A stretch of DNA of 64,000 nucleotides from Heterocephalus glaber. Lineage: Eukaryota; Chordata; Mammalia; Rodentia; Bathyergidae. The stretch's first letter is position 1, and every line of letters begins with the position of its first letter. Positions 11,201 to 23,200 of this stretch are shown here, in pieces. The stretch covers positions 10,433,749 to 10,497,748 of the forward strand of contig NW_004624804.1 of NCBI RefSeq assembly GCF_000247695.1. Reading direction: 5' to 3'. A model generated the notes under the pieces. The model ran no database searches, had not been told where the DNA came from, and saw only the letters and a program-made list of their open reading frames with translations. A program made the translations under genes and the position numbers.

Positions 11201-14200
11201 GCATTTTTATCCCATTTCTACAAACAAGGACACCGGAGCCATGAGGATAACTGACTCAGGCCACAAAGATGCCAGAATGCAGAATTGATGAAAGGGCAAA
11301 CCTAGGTCCATCTGACTCCATGCTTCTGCTCTTCCTTGATATAGTCTAATCAGTCAAAATGTAAGTTTAATATTTTTTACCCAAAATAGGACTTAACAAA
11401 ATTTCTAATATTTGAAGTTGTTTTATAGAAAGTGCTAAGAGGCAAGGAATGCACTACCATATTTCACATTTTAATACACTTCTTACTAGCTTGAGGCCTT
11501 TCCTTATTTCTTGTCCATGTTGCTTACTGATCATTTCCCTACCTCACACACATTTAAGTTAGTTCTGGGAGCTGGGGATGATGGTGCACACCTGTAATCC
11601 CAGAACCGTGGAGGTTGCGGCAGCAGAATCACAAGTTCAAGCCTACCCTGAGCAACTTGGTGATGTAGCAAGACGCTGTCTCAAAATAAAAAAGGGGTGG
11701 GGATGTAGCTCAGTGCAAAGGCCCTGTGTTCAATTCCCATTACCACTATCACCACAAAAAAAAAAGTTTTGGAAGGGCTTTTGCCTTTTAAAGAATAAAT
11801 TAGCAAAATTCTGGGGTTTTGTTTTGTTTTTTGCTTGTATGCCATCATCTGAACATATTCATTTTTGTTAAAATAGATGAAATTGAACCCAGAACTATAT
11901 ATACACCCGATCTTATGAAAATGTGTGGAAGCAATCTGAAGAAAATCCAGGAACACAGAATTTACTGAAATATAAGAGTGGAAAAGGACCACTTTTTCCT
12001 GCTGAGATCATGGAGGCAGAACAGCAGCAGCCATGGATGACAGACTTTTACTCAGAATTGCCCAAAGTGGTGAGACATCAATTACCAAATTCTTGAAGAG
12101 TTGCTAATTATAATGGCCTTTCTGGTTTTTTTGTTGTTTGTTGAACCTAGGTCCTTGAGCCTGTTAGGCAAATGCTTTACCATTGAGCTACATCCTCAGC
12201 CTTACGTTGTTTCTTTCACAAAAGAAAAGTAAATTTTATGAGTAGAATTTATAAACTTTAGCAGTTGTATAGCTCAAATCTAATATGTAGTTTTCCTAGT
12301 GCAAACTAAAACTTTCACGTACATGGTATAATGCTGTGAGTCTGTCAGATACTGGATAAGTTTTATTGATTATAGCCTCTTGTTTTAGGAACTTCATGCC
12401 CACTTGAATGGATCCATTAGTTCAAATACCATGAAGAAATTAATAGCCAAGAAGCCAAATCTTGACATCAACAATCAGATGACTGTGATTGACAAAGGAA
12501 AGAAAAGAACTTTAGAAGAGTGAGTTTGAGGAGGTTGAGGAAATACTTTTGGGGTTTTTTTGGTCTGTTAGTATTTTGAGATTGTAATTAGTAATGTATA
12601 AAAATTCAGATTTTAGTGGGTGAAAGGAGTAGTCAGTATCTGGCAGAGAGAATAGAACTTAACATAAGAGTATTTTTCCAACTGTCAGAATGTTGGTAGT
12701 ATTTTTAATGATTATACTGTTGGTGAAGTTATTGGCTTCTAGACTTGAAACTATAGGTGTATTGACTTTCCCCAGGCAGGGGAAACTGGAGGGGTGGGGT
12801 TAGAAAAATGGGGACTATTATTTTACACTTAAAAATATAAATAACGTTTAATTTTCAGCCATTTGATTATCTTTCTAGAACGACAGAAAAATGGTTTGAA
12901 AAACATCGGGTAGGTTTTTGTAAATCTTAATATATAAACCTCCTGTTAGCCTAAAATCTAGTAGTTAATTCAGTGTAGGGAGTTTCTCTTGAGTAACAAG
13001 TTTTTGATGATGAAAGTATATTAAAACTTTTCTTTCATATTAACAGATGTTTCCAGATGTTTCAAATTATTCATCAGCTTACTACTGGGCCTGAAGATAT
13101 TCTAATGGTGAGACATGAAGGAAATTTTAGAGTGGTTTAAGGATTATAAACTAATTTATGTCCTTCTGGGTTTTTTGTTTAATTTGGTTTTGGTTTTTTT
13201 GTGTTTTTTTGGTACCAGGAATTGAACTTGAGGCCTTGTGCTTGGGAGGCAGGTGGCTGGTTTTGGCTTTTTGAGACAGATCTCTATGTAGTATTCCAGG
13301 TTGCCCTTGAACTCACTGTGTATCCTGGATTGGACTTGAGTGGTGATCACCCTGCCTTGGCTTCCTGAATGCTGGGATTACAGGCTTTTCTGTTGTTGCA
13401 TATGATCTTTTGCTTTCATCAAGAGCCTGATGACAAATGTTTTTTTCTTTTTTACAGCAACTCTTTTCAAAACCACTGTGAGTCCTAATAGGTAAAATAC
13501 AAAAAACATATGTTCATTGTAAAAGACATGAGGAAGGAACCAATAGCAACATCTTCTACTGGGTAGAGGATGATATGGAAGAGAAAATTTGGTCCTGTTT
13601 TCTGTATGCAACATAACATATGAAATATTTGACCTCATATGGGCATGTCCTTGATAAGGCTTTATCTGTGTCCCATTGAAAACTTTTTTCTTTTTCTTTT
13701 TCTTGGTACCAGGGATCGAACTCAGGTCCTTTCACTTGTGAGGCAGGCGGCCGAACCACTGAGCTAAATCCCCGGCCCCTAAAATATTGAACTTCCATTT
13801 TTTTGTTTTTGTTACCAGGTATTGAACTCAGGTCCTTCATTGGAAACTTTTAATCGCCTGGGTAGGCATTGGAGAGAATGAAATTCACAAAGTGCTTATA
13901 AATTGAGTGATTAATCCCCAGGAAAATTGTGCTTTCTCTTTGAGGACTGGAAGACATTACTACGTTATCTGAAACTCCATGATTCTAGAGTCTGACGTTG
14001 AATACTGGTTTTTGTATCATTGATCTGACCAGGATGCATTTTATTTTATTTATTTATTCATTTTTCCAATGCTATGACCCAAACCCAAGAGCCTGCAATG
14101 CTCGGCAAGTGCTTTATTTAGCCTCAAGATGGCATTTAAAGGGCCAGGGATTTAGCTCAGTGGTTCCGCCGCCTGCATTGCAAGCACAAGGACCCAAGTT

Positions 14201-17200
14201 TGATCCTGGTACAAAAAAAAAAGATGGCATTTAAAAATACTGTCTTTGTAAGTGGAAGGAAGCAAAACCTTGTCCATACTTAACCATTAGAAAAAAAGCA
14301 AAGTAAAAAGTATAACCTGTGTTTCTGGAGAACTAACTTTGGACTGGCCCAGTAAAAATTTTCTTCCTTGGCCGAGACTGATCTTTCTGATTAGTAGTAG
14401 GTACATTAATTATCTTTAGAAGAGAGGACTCTAGTTGTCGAGTTCACCAAAGGTCGACTGAGTGCTCAGAGTATTCCAGGCACTGTATCAAAGACTTCAG
14501 TATATTAAAAGAGATAGGGCTGGGGATTTAGCTCAGTGGTTTTGCCACCTGCTGTGCAAGCGCAAGGACCCGAATTCACTTCCCAGTACCAAAAAAAAAA
14601 AAGAGAGAGATAGCTATAGTTCCTGTTCCTAAGGAATTTATAGTCAAGTTATAGAGACATACTGTATCAGTGCTTACTAGAGAAACAGATTTAAAAGATA
14701 CAAAAATATGTAAGAATTTATAGATTGGGTTACAGTGGCCCCCCCCACAATCACATGTGGAAAAGTGCAAAAGGTCTGTCTGCACACTGGAGATCTGAAG
14801 GGTGCAGTCAAAGGCCTGGAGCTCAGGGTAGTGTCCCATGTGAGTCGGTATCAGGAGGCCAGAGGGTTTGCAGTGGAAGCCAGGAGATGATATCCAAGGT
14901 GAAGGTGAAGACTGGAGCTCCTCTGAAAAAGCAGAAGTGAGCCTTCTTCATTTCGCTTTTATAACATTCTGGTGACAATCCCCCTAGGGTGTATCTTCCA
15001 CACACAGAACTATGCTGATTCAATTTAGTTGGGCATTTCTTACTCAAGTTGACACAGTCACTTAACTATCACACATCCCAGTCAGCAGATAAATTTAACA
15101 TAATTGGTAAGCTCTGTGTTAGAGACATGCACAGTGACTTATAGGAACCCAAAAGGGTAGTCTCTGGTTAGTCACTCAACAGATAATGTTAAATACCACA
15201 GGGGCTTACAGTCTCATTTTGCCGATTAGTGTTTCAGGGAAAAATGATGAAATTTCAGACCTGAGAGACTTAATACTCCATGGGTATAGTAATACCAGCC
15301 TTATCACTTCACTGATTTCAAAACAAAGGTTAGTGAAAAGCTCTTAAATGAGGTGAGCAGTAAGGATTATGTGCATATGACTTAGTGGTCCGCGGATGGT
15401 TTGGAGAATCACAGTGAGGTGCCCCATATTCTGTATGAAACATCTGTGAGAATAAGGTGTAAGAAATTACTTGCTTGTTAGTGTCATCTGAGTATATGTA
15501 TCACTTGAAACTCTAGTCAAGGAGACCTGAGCACAACAGCAAAAAGACAAGATTGGAATGTGGCTGGAATAATATTTTCTATTACATATGCCGAGGACTG
15601 CACTTAGCATTACTCTGTGAAGTAGGTATTTTTATTGTTCCCTTTTTGCCGATGAGAAAACATTTAAAGAGGTTAAGTGGGGTCCAGGTGCACATCTGTA
15701 ATTCCAACTACTCAGGAGGCCAAGGTAAGAGGATCATGAGTTCCAGGCCAGCTTGGGCAACTTAGCAAGAAACTGTCTGAAAACAAAAAATAAAAGAGGA
15801 TTGGAGAAGTGTGGAGGCCTAAATTTAATCGCCAGTACCACACACACACGAGGGGAAGTGGGGATGTAGCTCAGTGGTAGAGCACATGCAAGGTTCTTGG
15901 TTCAATTCCCAGCATCCCTACCCACAGAGTAAATGTGGTAGACAGATTGCCTGTCTCTGCTTTCAGAGCCCGTGCACCTTCCTATCCAGGCACTTACCTA
16001 ATTGTGATGTACTCTATCTGGAGGAAGCATTAGAATAGATATTATCAGTTGAGAGCAGTGGTGGTGAACACATGGCACATGTGCCACAGCAGGCACACAA
16101 TGCCCTCTCTGTCAGCATGTGAGCCAAGGTGCCCCAGGAGCTGAGCATTCAGGTTGAATTGCAGTGTTGGCGCTCTACAATAAGCAGGTTTGGGGTTGCA
16201 GTTTTGGCACTCAGTCTCTAAAAGATTTTCTATCCTTGAAGTGTAAGAAAGGAAGGCCCGGAGAGCAAAGAATTGCCCTCAGAATCTACTGCATGGGACA
16301 CAAAGCAGCTGTATCTGACAGGCACTGATGTGGACCCAAGGGAAAGGTTCTTGGAAATGGGTTAGAGATTACTCCACAGGCTGCACTGTGGCCCAGGTGA
16401 AGCTTTCTCCCTGTGCTCTTGTTTCATATGTGCTATCAACACAACCACTCAGACAGGGCCTTGGACAACAGATACGGTCATTTTAGCCCCTAGAAAAGAC
16501 TGCTGCTTTAGACCCTCACTTCCGCCCTGTCCCCGTTCTCAGATGGGTTTCTGTGTTAGTCTTGTTTGCAGGGGTTGAGTGAGTTGATCCCTCTGGGTCT
16601 CCTTAGTTCTGGAGCAATGACAAAATCTTAAGTTTCTCAGCCTGCAGAGATAAGGCCCACACTGTGGTAGTGGCAGAAAGATGGAGTTTCCTCAAGTTGC
16701 TAAGAGTTGACCAAGAGAGTGCCACCCTGTTAGACACTCTGTACAACCAGCCAGCCTTGGTTCCTATGTTAGGGCCCTGTGCATGCAGGCAAAGCAGATT
16801 GAGATTAGAATACCAGCCAAAGAGCTGATGAGGGCAGGTGTAGTGGCCTCCTCAACTTCGGCTCTCACCTACAATTGCAATTTCTTGGTGATTGATGATT
16901 GAAAAGGAAAACTTGCCTTCAGTAATTTTTCAGATTGTTAAGTTTTATACTAAAATAAATATAGTTTTACTCTTATATATTGCTCATTTTCTTTGCCTAA
17001 GAGTAATGGTCCTGAATTCTTCAGGGGAAGAATAACCTGCCATGATTATACAGAAAGAGAGAGACACAGAGAGAGACGGGGGGCGGGGGGAGGAGAAGAG
17101 GGGGGGGAGGGAGGAGGAGGGAGGGGGAGGGAAAGAGAGAAAGGAAAGGAAGAGAGACCGAGCGAGCGCGGGAGGGGAGAGAGAAAACTCTTCCTAGGTA

Positions 17201-20200
17201 ACTTGAAGAAAAACCTTAAGCCATGAGTTTCCATAGCGTATCAATAATGCATCATCGTTACATCAGCAACACTAGATCATTGTAGCTATTTATTTCTTCT
17301 TGTACATCTCCTAGCATCAAAAACTGGCTCAAAAAAAAATGGGCTCCAAACTAAACTGGGTGTAGTAGTGCATACCTGTAATCCCAGCACTTGAGGCTGT
17401 GGCAGGAGGATTGCAGGTTCAAGCCAAGTAGGTAATTTAAGGGCACAACCCCCTTCTCAAATTAAAAAATAAGAAAGGGCTGGGGACATAGCTCAGCGTG
17501 AAGGGCCTGAGTTGAAACCCCAGTACCGCAAAAAAAAAAAATCCAATTGGGTTTGCCTCATTTCTCTGTTATATCCATCTGCTATAGGAACACCAGGAAA
17601 TAGAGAAATTATTAAAAGGGTGGGAGAGTACTAAATAAAAATTTTTAAAAAATATTTTTGAAAGAAATAAAGCCAATTGCTTCTTGGCCTTTTGGCTAAG
17701 AGCAAGTGTAGAAATAAAGCCAGCCTTAAAAAAAGAAGATTAAACAAAAAAAGGGTGGGAGTAGTGAAGTGTGGTTGGTATACAGGTTTGGATTAAATGT
17801 GGAGTCAAGAAGGTGATGAGAGCTGTTTGGAAATGTGCAGCTCTGTCTTAGACTCCATGACAGGTGTGATACGGTGCGCACTTCACCATGTGGGAGACTT
17901 GCAGCATTCCTTGGAGAATCACATTCATTGAAGCTGCACCACTTGCCATTTTCACTGGGACCCTCACTCAGATACATCAGTGTTATGTACGTTGCCTCTA
18001 TTATCAGGTCACAAAAGATGTCATTAAAGAATTTGCTGATGATGGTATCAAGTACTTGGAACTGAGGAGCACACCCAGAAGCGAAAGTGCTACAGGTAGA
18101 ATCTAATTACTTCTCAGTGAATTGCTGTCCCTTTCTCCGTGCGCTGGGATCTTTTGTGTGTTTGCCAGTGGGAAGTATGAAGACCTAACTTTACATAGTT
18201 GTGTGGTTCTGTTTTCATGGGGCCTCAGTCAACAGAAAAATCCTATATCCTGTATATCCTGTATAGTTGTCTCAAGCAGAACTCCCTTGCTGCCTATGTC
18301 GAGGGCACTTGTGTGACATTGCCACTGATGGGTACAGAATCGTATTTTGTGGCAGTCACCGAAATGTCGGTTATTCAGTCACTCCTCAGTCCTCAGGGAC
18401 TGGTGGTTTATTAGGACAGGAACCAGCTGTACACCCTCTCTGGATGGACATGAGCAGATCTGCATGTTGTCTGGAAGAATTTCATAGGCTCATCCTTCTG
18501 TTAGAGCAGTGCAAGGAGATACTACACGGGATCACCAGGTCTGTTGACCTGAAGAGACCTAGGTTGTCTTGAACCCTACTGTGAGTAACCTAGTAATCAC
18601 TGAGGGGGGAGGCTAAAATTTTAAAACTATTATAGTAACTGTTGAAATGAGATAATGAGAAGATTCTTTTTTTTTTTTTTTTTTTTGGTACCAGGGATCG
18701 AACTCAGGACCTTGTGCTTGCAAGGCAGGCAGCAAAACCACTGAGCTAAATCCCCAGCCTAATGAGAAGATTCTTACCTTGCATTTTTGAACTATAAAAT
18801 CAGTTCCATTGCTTCTTGGCCTTTTGGCTAAGATCAAATGTAAAATCAGTTCCAAATTATGCTGGTGAGGGTAGCAAAAGACAAGAAACCTGCCAATTAG
18901 TAGAGATACATTTCTTTTCAAATGAAGATTCACAAGGGTATGCAACAATGGGGGAATGGTTAAGTAAAAGCTAATGGGATATTCTGCAACCATTAAAAAT
19001 ACTTGCAAAGATACTTTCATGGCATGTAGAAATACTCAATACACCAGTGTTAAATTACTGAACGGGGTCCATATATATCTAGTAGCTATCTCATCTATTA
19101 AAAAACACCTGGGCTGGGGATTTAGCTCAGTGGTTTCACCACCTGCTGCACAAATGCAAGGACCCAAGTTCAATCCCCGGTACCCCATCCAAAAAAACCC
19201 TGTAATACCAGCATTCAGGAGGCTGAGGCAGGAGGATCACTGTGAGCCCAAGGCCAGCCTGGGCCACAGTGGTTCAAGGCCTGCCTGGACTACATAGCAA
19301 GACCCTGTCTCAAAAAACAAAACAAAAATAAATTTTAAAATGTACATATGTATACTTACAAAAAAAAGTTGTGGTTATCTATGGGTGATGGGATTATAGG
19401 TTATTTTTGTTTTTCTTTATAATTTTCTGTGTTTTACTAGAGTCTTTCCATCCCAAATCAGCATTATATAATCGGGCAAGAGTATTTTAGAGAAGGCTGT
19501 TCTGGAGAGCGCTCTTGCAGAGCCTGTCAGAATAGGACTTGAGCACTCGAACTTGGCAGAATATCTCTGACCTCTGGATGAGAAATAGCATAAGCAAGAT
19601 TGAGGGGAAAGGAACCCACAGTGGATTGTTTTTTCCCAGACCAGCAAACAAACATCCTGATAATAGAAAAAATTTATCTTTTTCTTTTAAAGGTAGAACT
19701 TAGCAAAGGACTTCTGGTTGTTCTTGTTTTGTTAGAATGAGCATATAAAATTCTTATAGCAGTTTGTGAAAATAATTTTATATCTGTTGAATTAAGAATA
19801 ATTTTTAAATGGGTTTATATTCTGTGGGTTTTTTAAATGTCATTTTTCCTTTTTTCTATTGTATTAAAAGTACAATTTCATTTACTAAAACGTACCTGTG
19901 AGGCTCATATTTTCATTCAGCTTGAATCATCCCCTGTCACATAAAGTGAAAAAATAAATGTTCATGTAGGGTTCGTATATACTAGAACTGAAGGGTAAAG
20001 TAGTTGATGGTCTCATGACATATGTTTCCTATGTTTTCTTTCCAGGAATGACCAAAAAGACTTATGTGGAATCTATACTTGAGGGTATAAAACAGTCCAA
20101 ACAAGAAAACTTAGACATTGATGTTAGGTAAGAAGATTGTACCTCAAGAGTTACCATTTTAAAATCTAGAATATGAAGTTTTATTGTTTTTATCATAGGT

Positions 20201-23200
20201 ATATATAATGGATTTTAAAAACTCAACCAATAACTTTCTACCTATAACAGAAAAAAATAAAGAACTCTGTTGTTTAAGATGAGAAGTCCAAATTTATTTG
20301 TCTGGCAGTAAAGTCCTGAAGTGTTTTTTGTGTTTTTTTTGAATTTTTTTTGTTTGGTTTCTCATTGCTTGCTTTCTCTCTGTCTGTGTCTCTGTCTATC
20401 TTTTTTTTCTGGTGCTGGGGGTTGAACCCAGGGCCTCACACGTGTTATGACTGAGCTACATCTCTGTCCCTTTTCATTTTTTATTTTGAGACAGGGTTTT
20501 ACCAGGTTGCCCCGGCGTCAAACTTGGTGATCCTCCTGCCTTAGCCTGGGACATTGTATCTGGTCACCCATCTTTTTTCCTTTATAGCATTCATTTATAA
20601 CAATAATTTTCTTGTATTATTTTTTAATACATACTCATCCTCTAGAATATAGGTTCAGAGAGGTCAGAGACCTTATCTTTCATTTACCACCATGTCTCCA
20701 ATACATAGAACATAGCTGGCACATAGTTGGGCTCAATAGGACCCTGAACAAAGCAAGCAAGCACCTAGCTGTATAGTTTTATGCTGTAAGGATATCTAAA
20801 AATTAAGCCTAACTAGACTAGTACCCTAGTAAAAACCAAGCCAGAAACAAGAATAGAATGCAGAAAAGAAGACATACAAATAGTCAATAAATGTATAGAA
20901 AAGATTTAGCCTCATTAATCAGATAATTTTAAAAGGAGATATTACAGTGTTGTTTTAGTAGTTCAAAGATTTGTGAAAGTTTGTGAATTTATAACATGCC
21001 AAATATAATCAAGAAAACCTTTTTAAAGAGGAATATTTCAAGATTTTCAAGTTTTTCCTTCCAACCCAGTAATTCTTTTCTACAAATGGACCTTAAGAAA
21101 ATAGGTTGATTTATACATAAGACTCTATTGCACTATTATTATAACAAAACGTAAAAAACATCCTAAAATGTCCATCAGAGGACAACTACATTATGGAATG
21201 TTCATATGATTTATTCCATTTTGTAACACTACTTAATGCATGGGAAATGGAATAAAAAAAGAAAGACTGAGACTTTTCTTTATAGTTGATCCAGATTTTG
21301 TAAAGAATTTATTTTGTAAATAAGTAACCAAACTAATAAATGCTAGAGAAAATTCACAAAATTACAGGGTTTTTATGGGGCGTGGGGATATTTGAGTTCT
21401 ACAGAATTCTAGCTAATATATGAAGAATGAATTTATATAAGATAGTTTAGAATTAGGATATTACTAATTTTATAATTCCTAATAAAATAATCAACCTGAG
21501 CCACCTGAGAATATACCACCACCTATTTATTCTTGTCAAAAACTTGAATTTGATCTGATTAAGCTTCCAGACTAGGTCTAAGGATCAATTTATAGGAATA
21601 ATAAGAGGCAGGAGAATATGTTAATACAGGGATACAATCAACAAAATCCAAACTGGGAAATTTTACAGGACAAACTGATTTTTTTTCTACAGATAAATTC
21701 TAAGAAAAGAGGATGGGGCAGGAAGGAATGAGTGACTATAGATTTAAAGAGACCTAAGAGGTACACTGACTAACACAAGGTGTTAGGATCCCAAGTTAAA
21801 CTGTAAAAAGACAAATGCGTAAACAAGTAAGAATGTGAGACAACTGGAAATTTGAACAGTGGCATGATACTTGACACTAGTATTTAGAAGTTTCTGTCTC
21901 CTATCGTCTGGCAAATGTGTTATCTAGACTCAGGCTGTACTTTAGCTAGTAACCTATTTTACATGCATCCTGTGATGCCTCTTTACCCACACTTAGAATT
22001 GTCTTTTTCATCCACACAATCATTTTCCACTGTGTTCTTATATTAAAGGTATTTGATAGCAGTTGACAGAAGAGGTGGCCCTGTGGTAGCCAAGGAGATT
22101 GTTAAACTTGCAAAAGAGTTCTTCCTTTCTGCCGAGGATACAGTTCTTGGCCTTGACCTCAGTGGAGATCCTACTGTAAGTTATTTTTCCTAAATATATT
22201 TTGTTTCTTGAAGGTCAAATCGGTGAGGTAAGGATTAACTTAGAGCATCCTGATTCTCCAGAAGGTCCAGCAGACGTTGTTCTGCCTTGGATGAACTGAA
22301 TGTCTAGAGCAGCTGTTCTTAACCAAGGTTCTATGCAAAAATAAAGCACCCTAAAAACAATATTTTCCTGTCTATATTTGGCCATTTTCTCTATTTTGTT
22401 AAAGATGGTACACACAAATAGTTCCAATCTGTATGTACAGGAGAGAAATTAATTCATTACATATAGTGGAGGAATGTCTTAGGGCATTAAGGTTTAATTA
22501 TCTCATAGGACCCCTAATTCAGAAAAGTAGGCCAGAGCTGCTTGAGTGAAAGTTCCAAACAGAAGTCTTCAAATTTTTTTTTAAAGTGTTTTATTATTAA
22601 GAAAAAAAAGCATTTTAGTATGTAATGTACAAGTTTTTAATGAACATTTGAAAAATAAAAACTAAGCTATTTGAATATAGCTGAGCAATGAGCACATCCA
22701 GACAGAAGTCTTGATATTCCTAGCCAGAAAATTGGGGCTGGGGTGGGGGCAGGGGAGGGGGAGCCCTATGCATTATAGGCTATCTAGCAGCATCTGTGGT
22801 TTCTGCCACTAGGTGCCAGTAGCACCCACCAAATACAACGACCAAAAATGTCTTCAGACCCTAACAAACGTCCCCTAGACCACAGAATTGTTCCTGGTTG
22901 AAAACCACTGGATGAGAGAGGCTTATGAAGCTCGTTCTGATGGCTTTGTCTAAACCTGAACTGTTCTGCTCCTGTTTTCGTCTATCCATGTAATAGTTTT
23001 TAGTGCTTATGTAAGGTTCCTGAATCAGGTGAGCTGTCCTTAGCAATAAATATCTAGATGTCTTTCCAGAAATAAAATTTGGTGACTGCCATATCCACCT
23101 TAGGTAATTGACCTGAGGTCCACTGATAATGGAATTAAAGATTCTTAAGGGCAAGGACTCTGCCATTGCCAGCATTTTATTCTCCAAAGTGGCTAGCATC

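Noticed and set aside
15855..15925. Possible functional tRNA gene
   Set aside because: A and B boxes are those of an ID-type SINE; no cloverleaf arms or terminator, and A/CA-rich tail.
17051..17234. Arg/Gly/Glu-rich ORFs in the GA tract
   Set aside because: Products of a simple repeat.
18122..18572. Cluster of overlapping ORFs after ADAL exon 4
   Set aside because: Considered as a decayed retrogene. Translations in all three frames matched nothing I recognise and there is no A tail or duplication.
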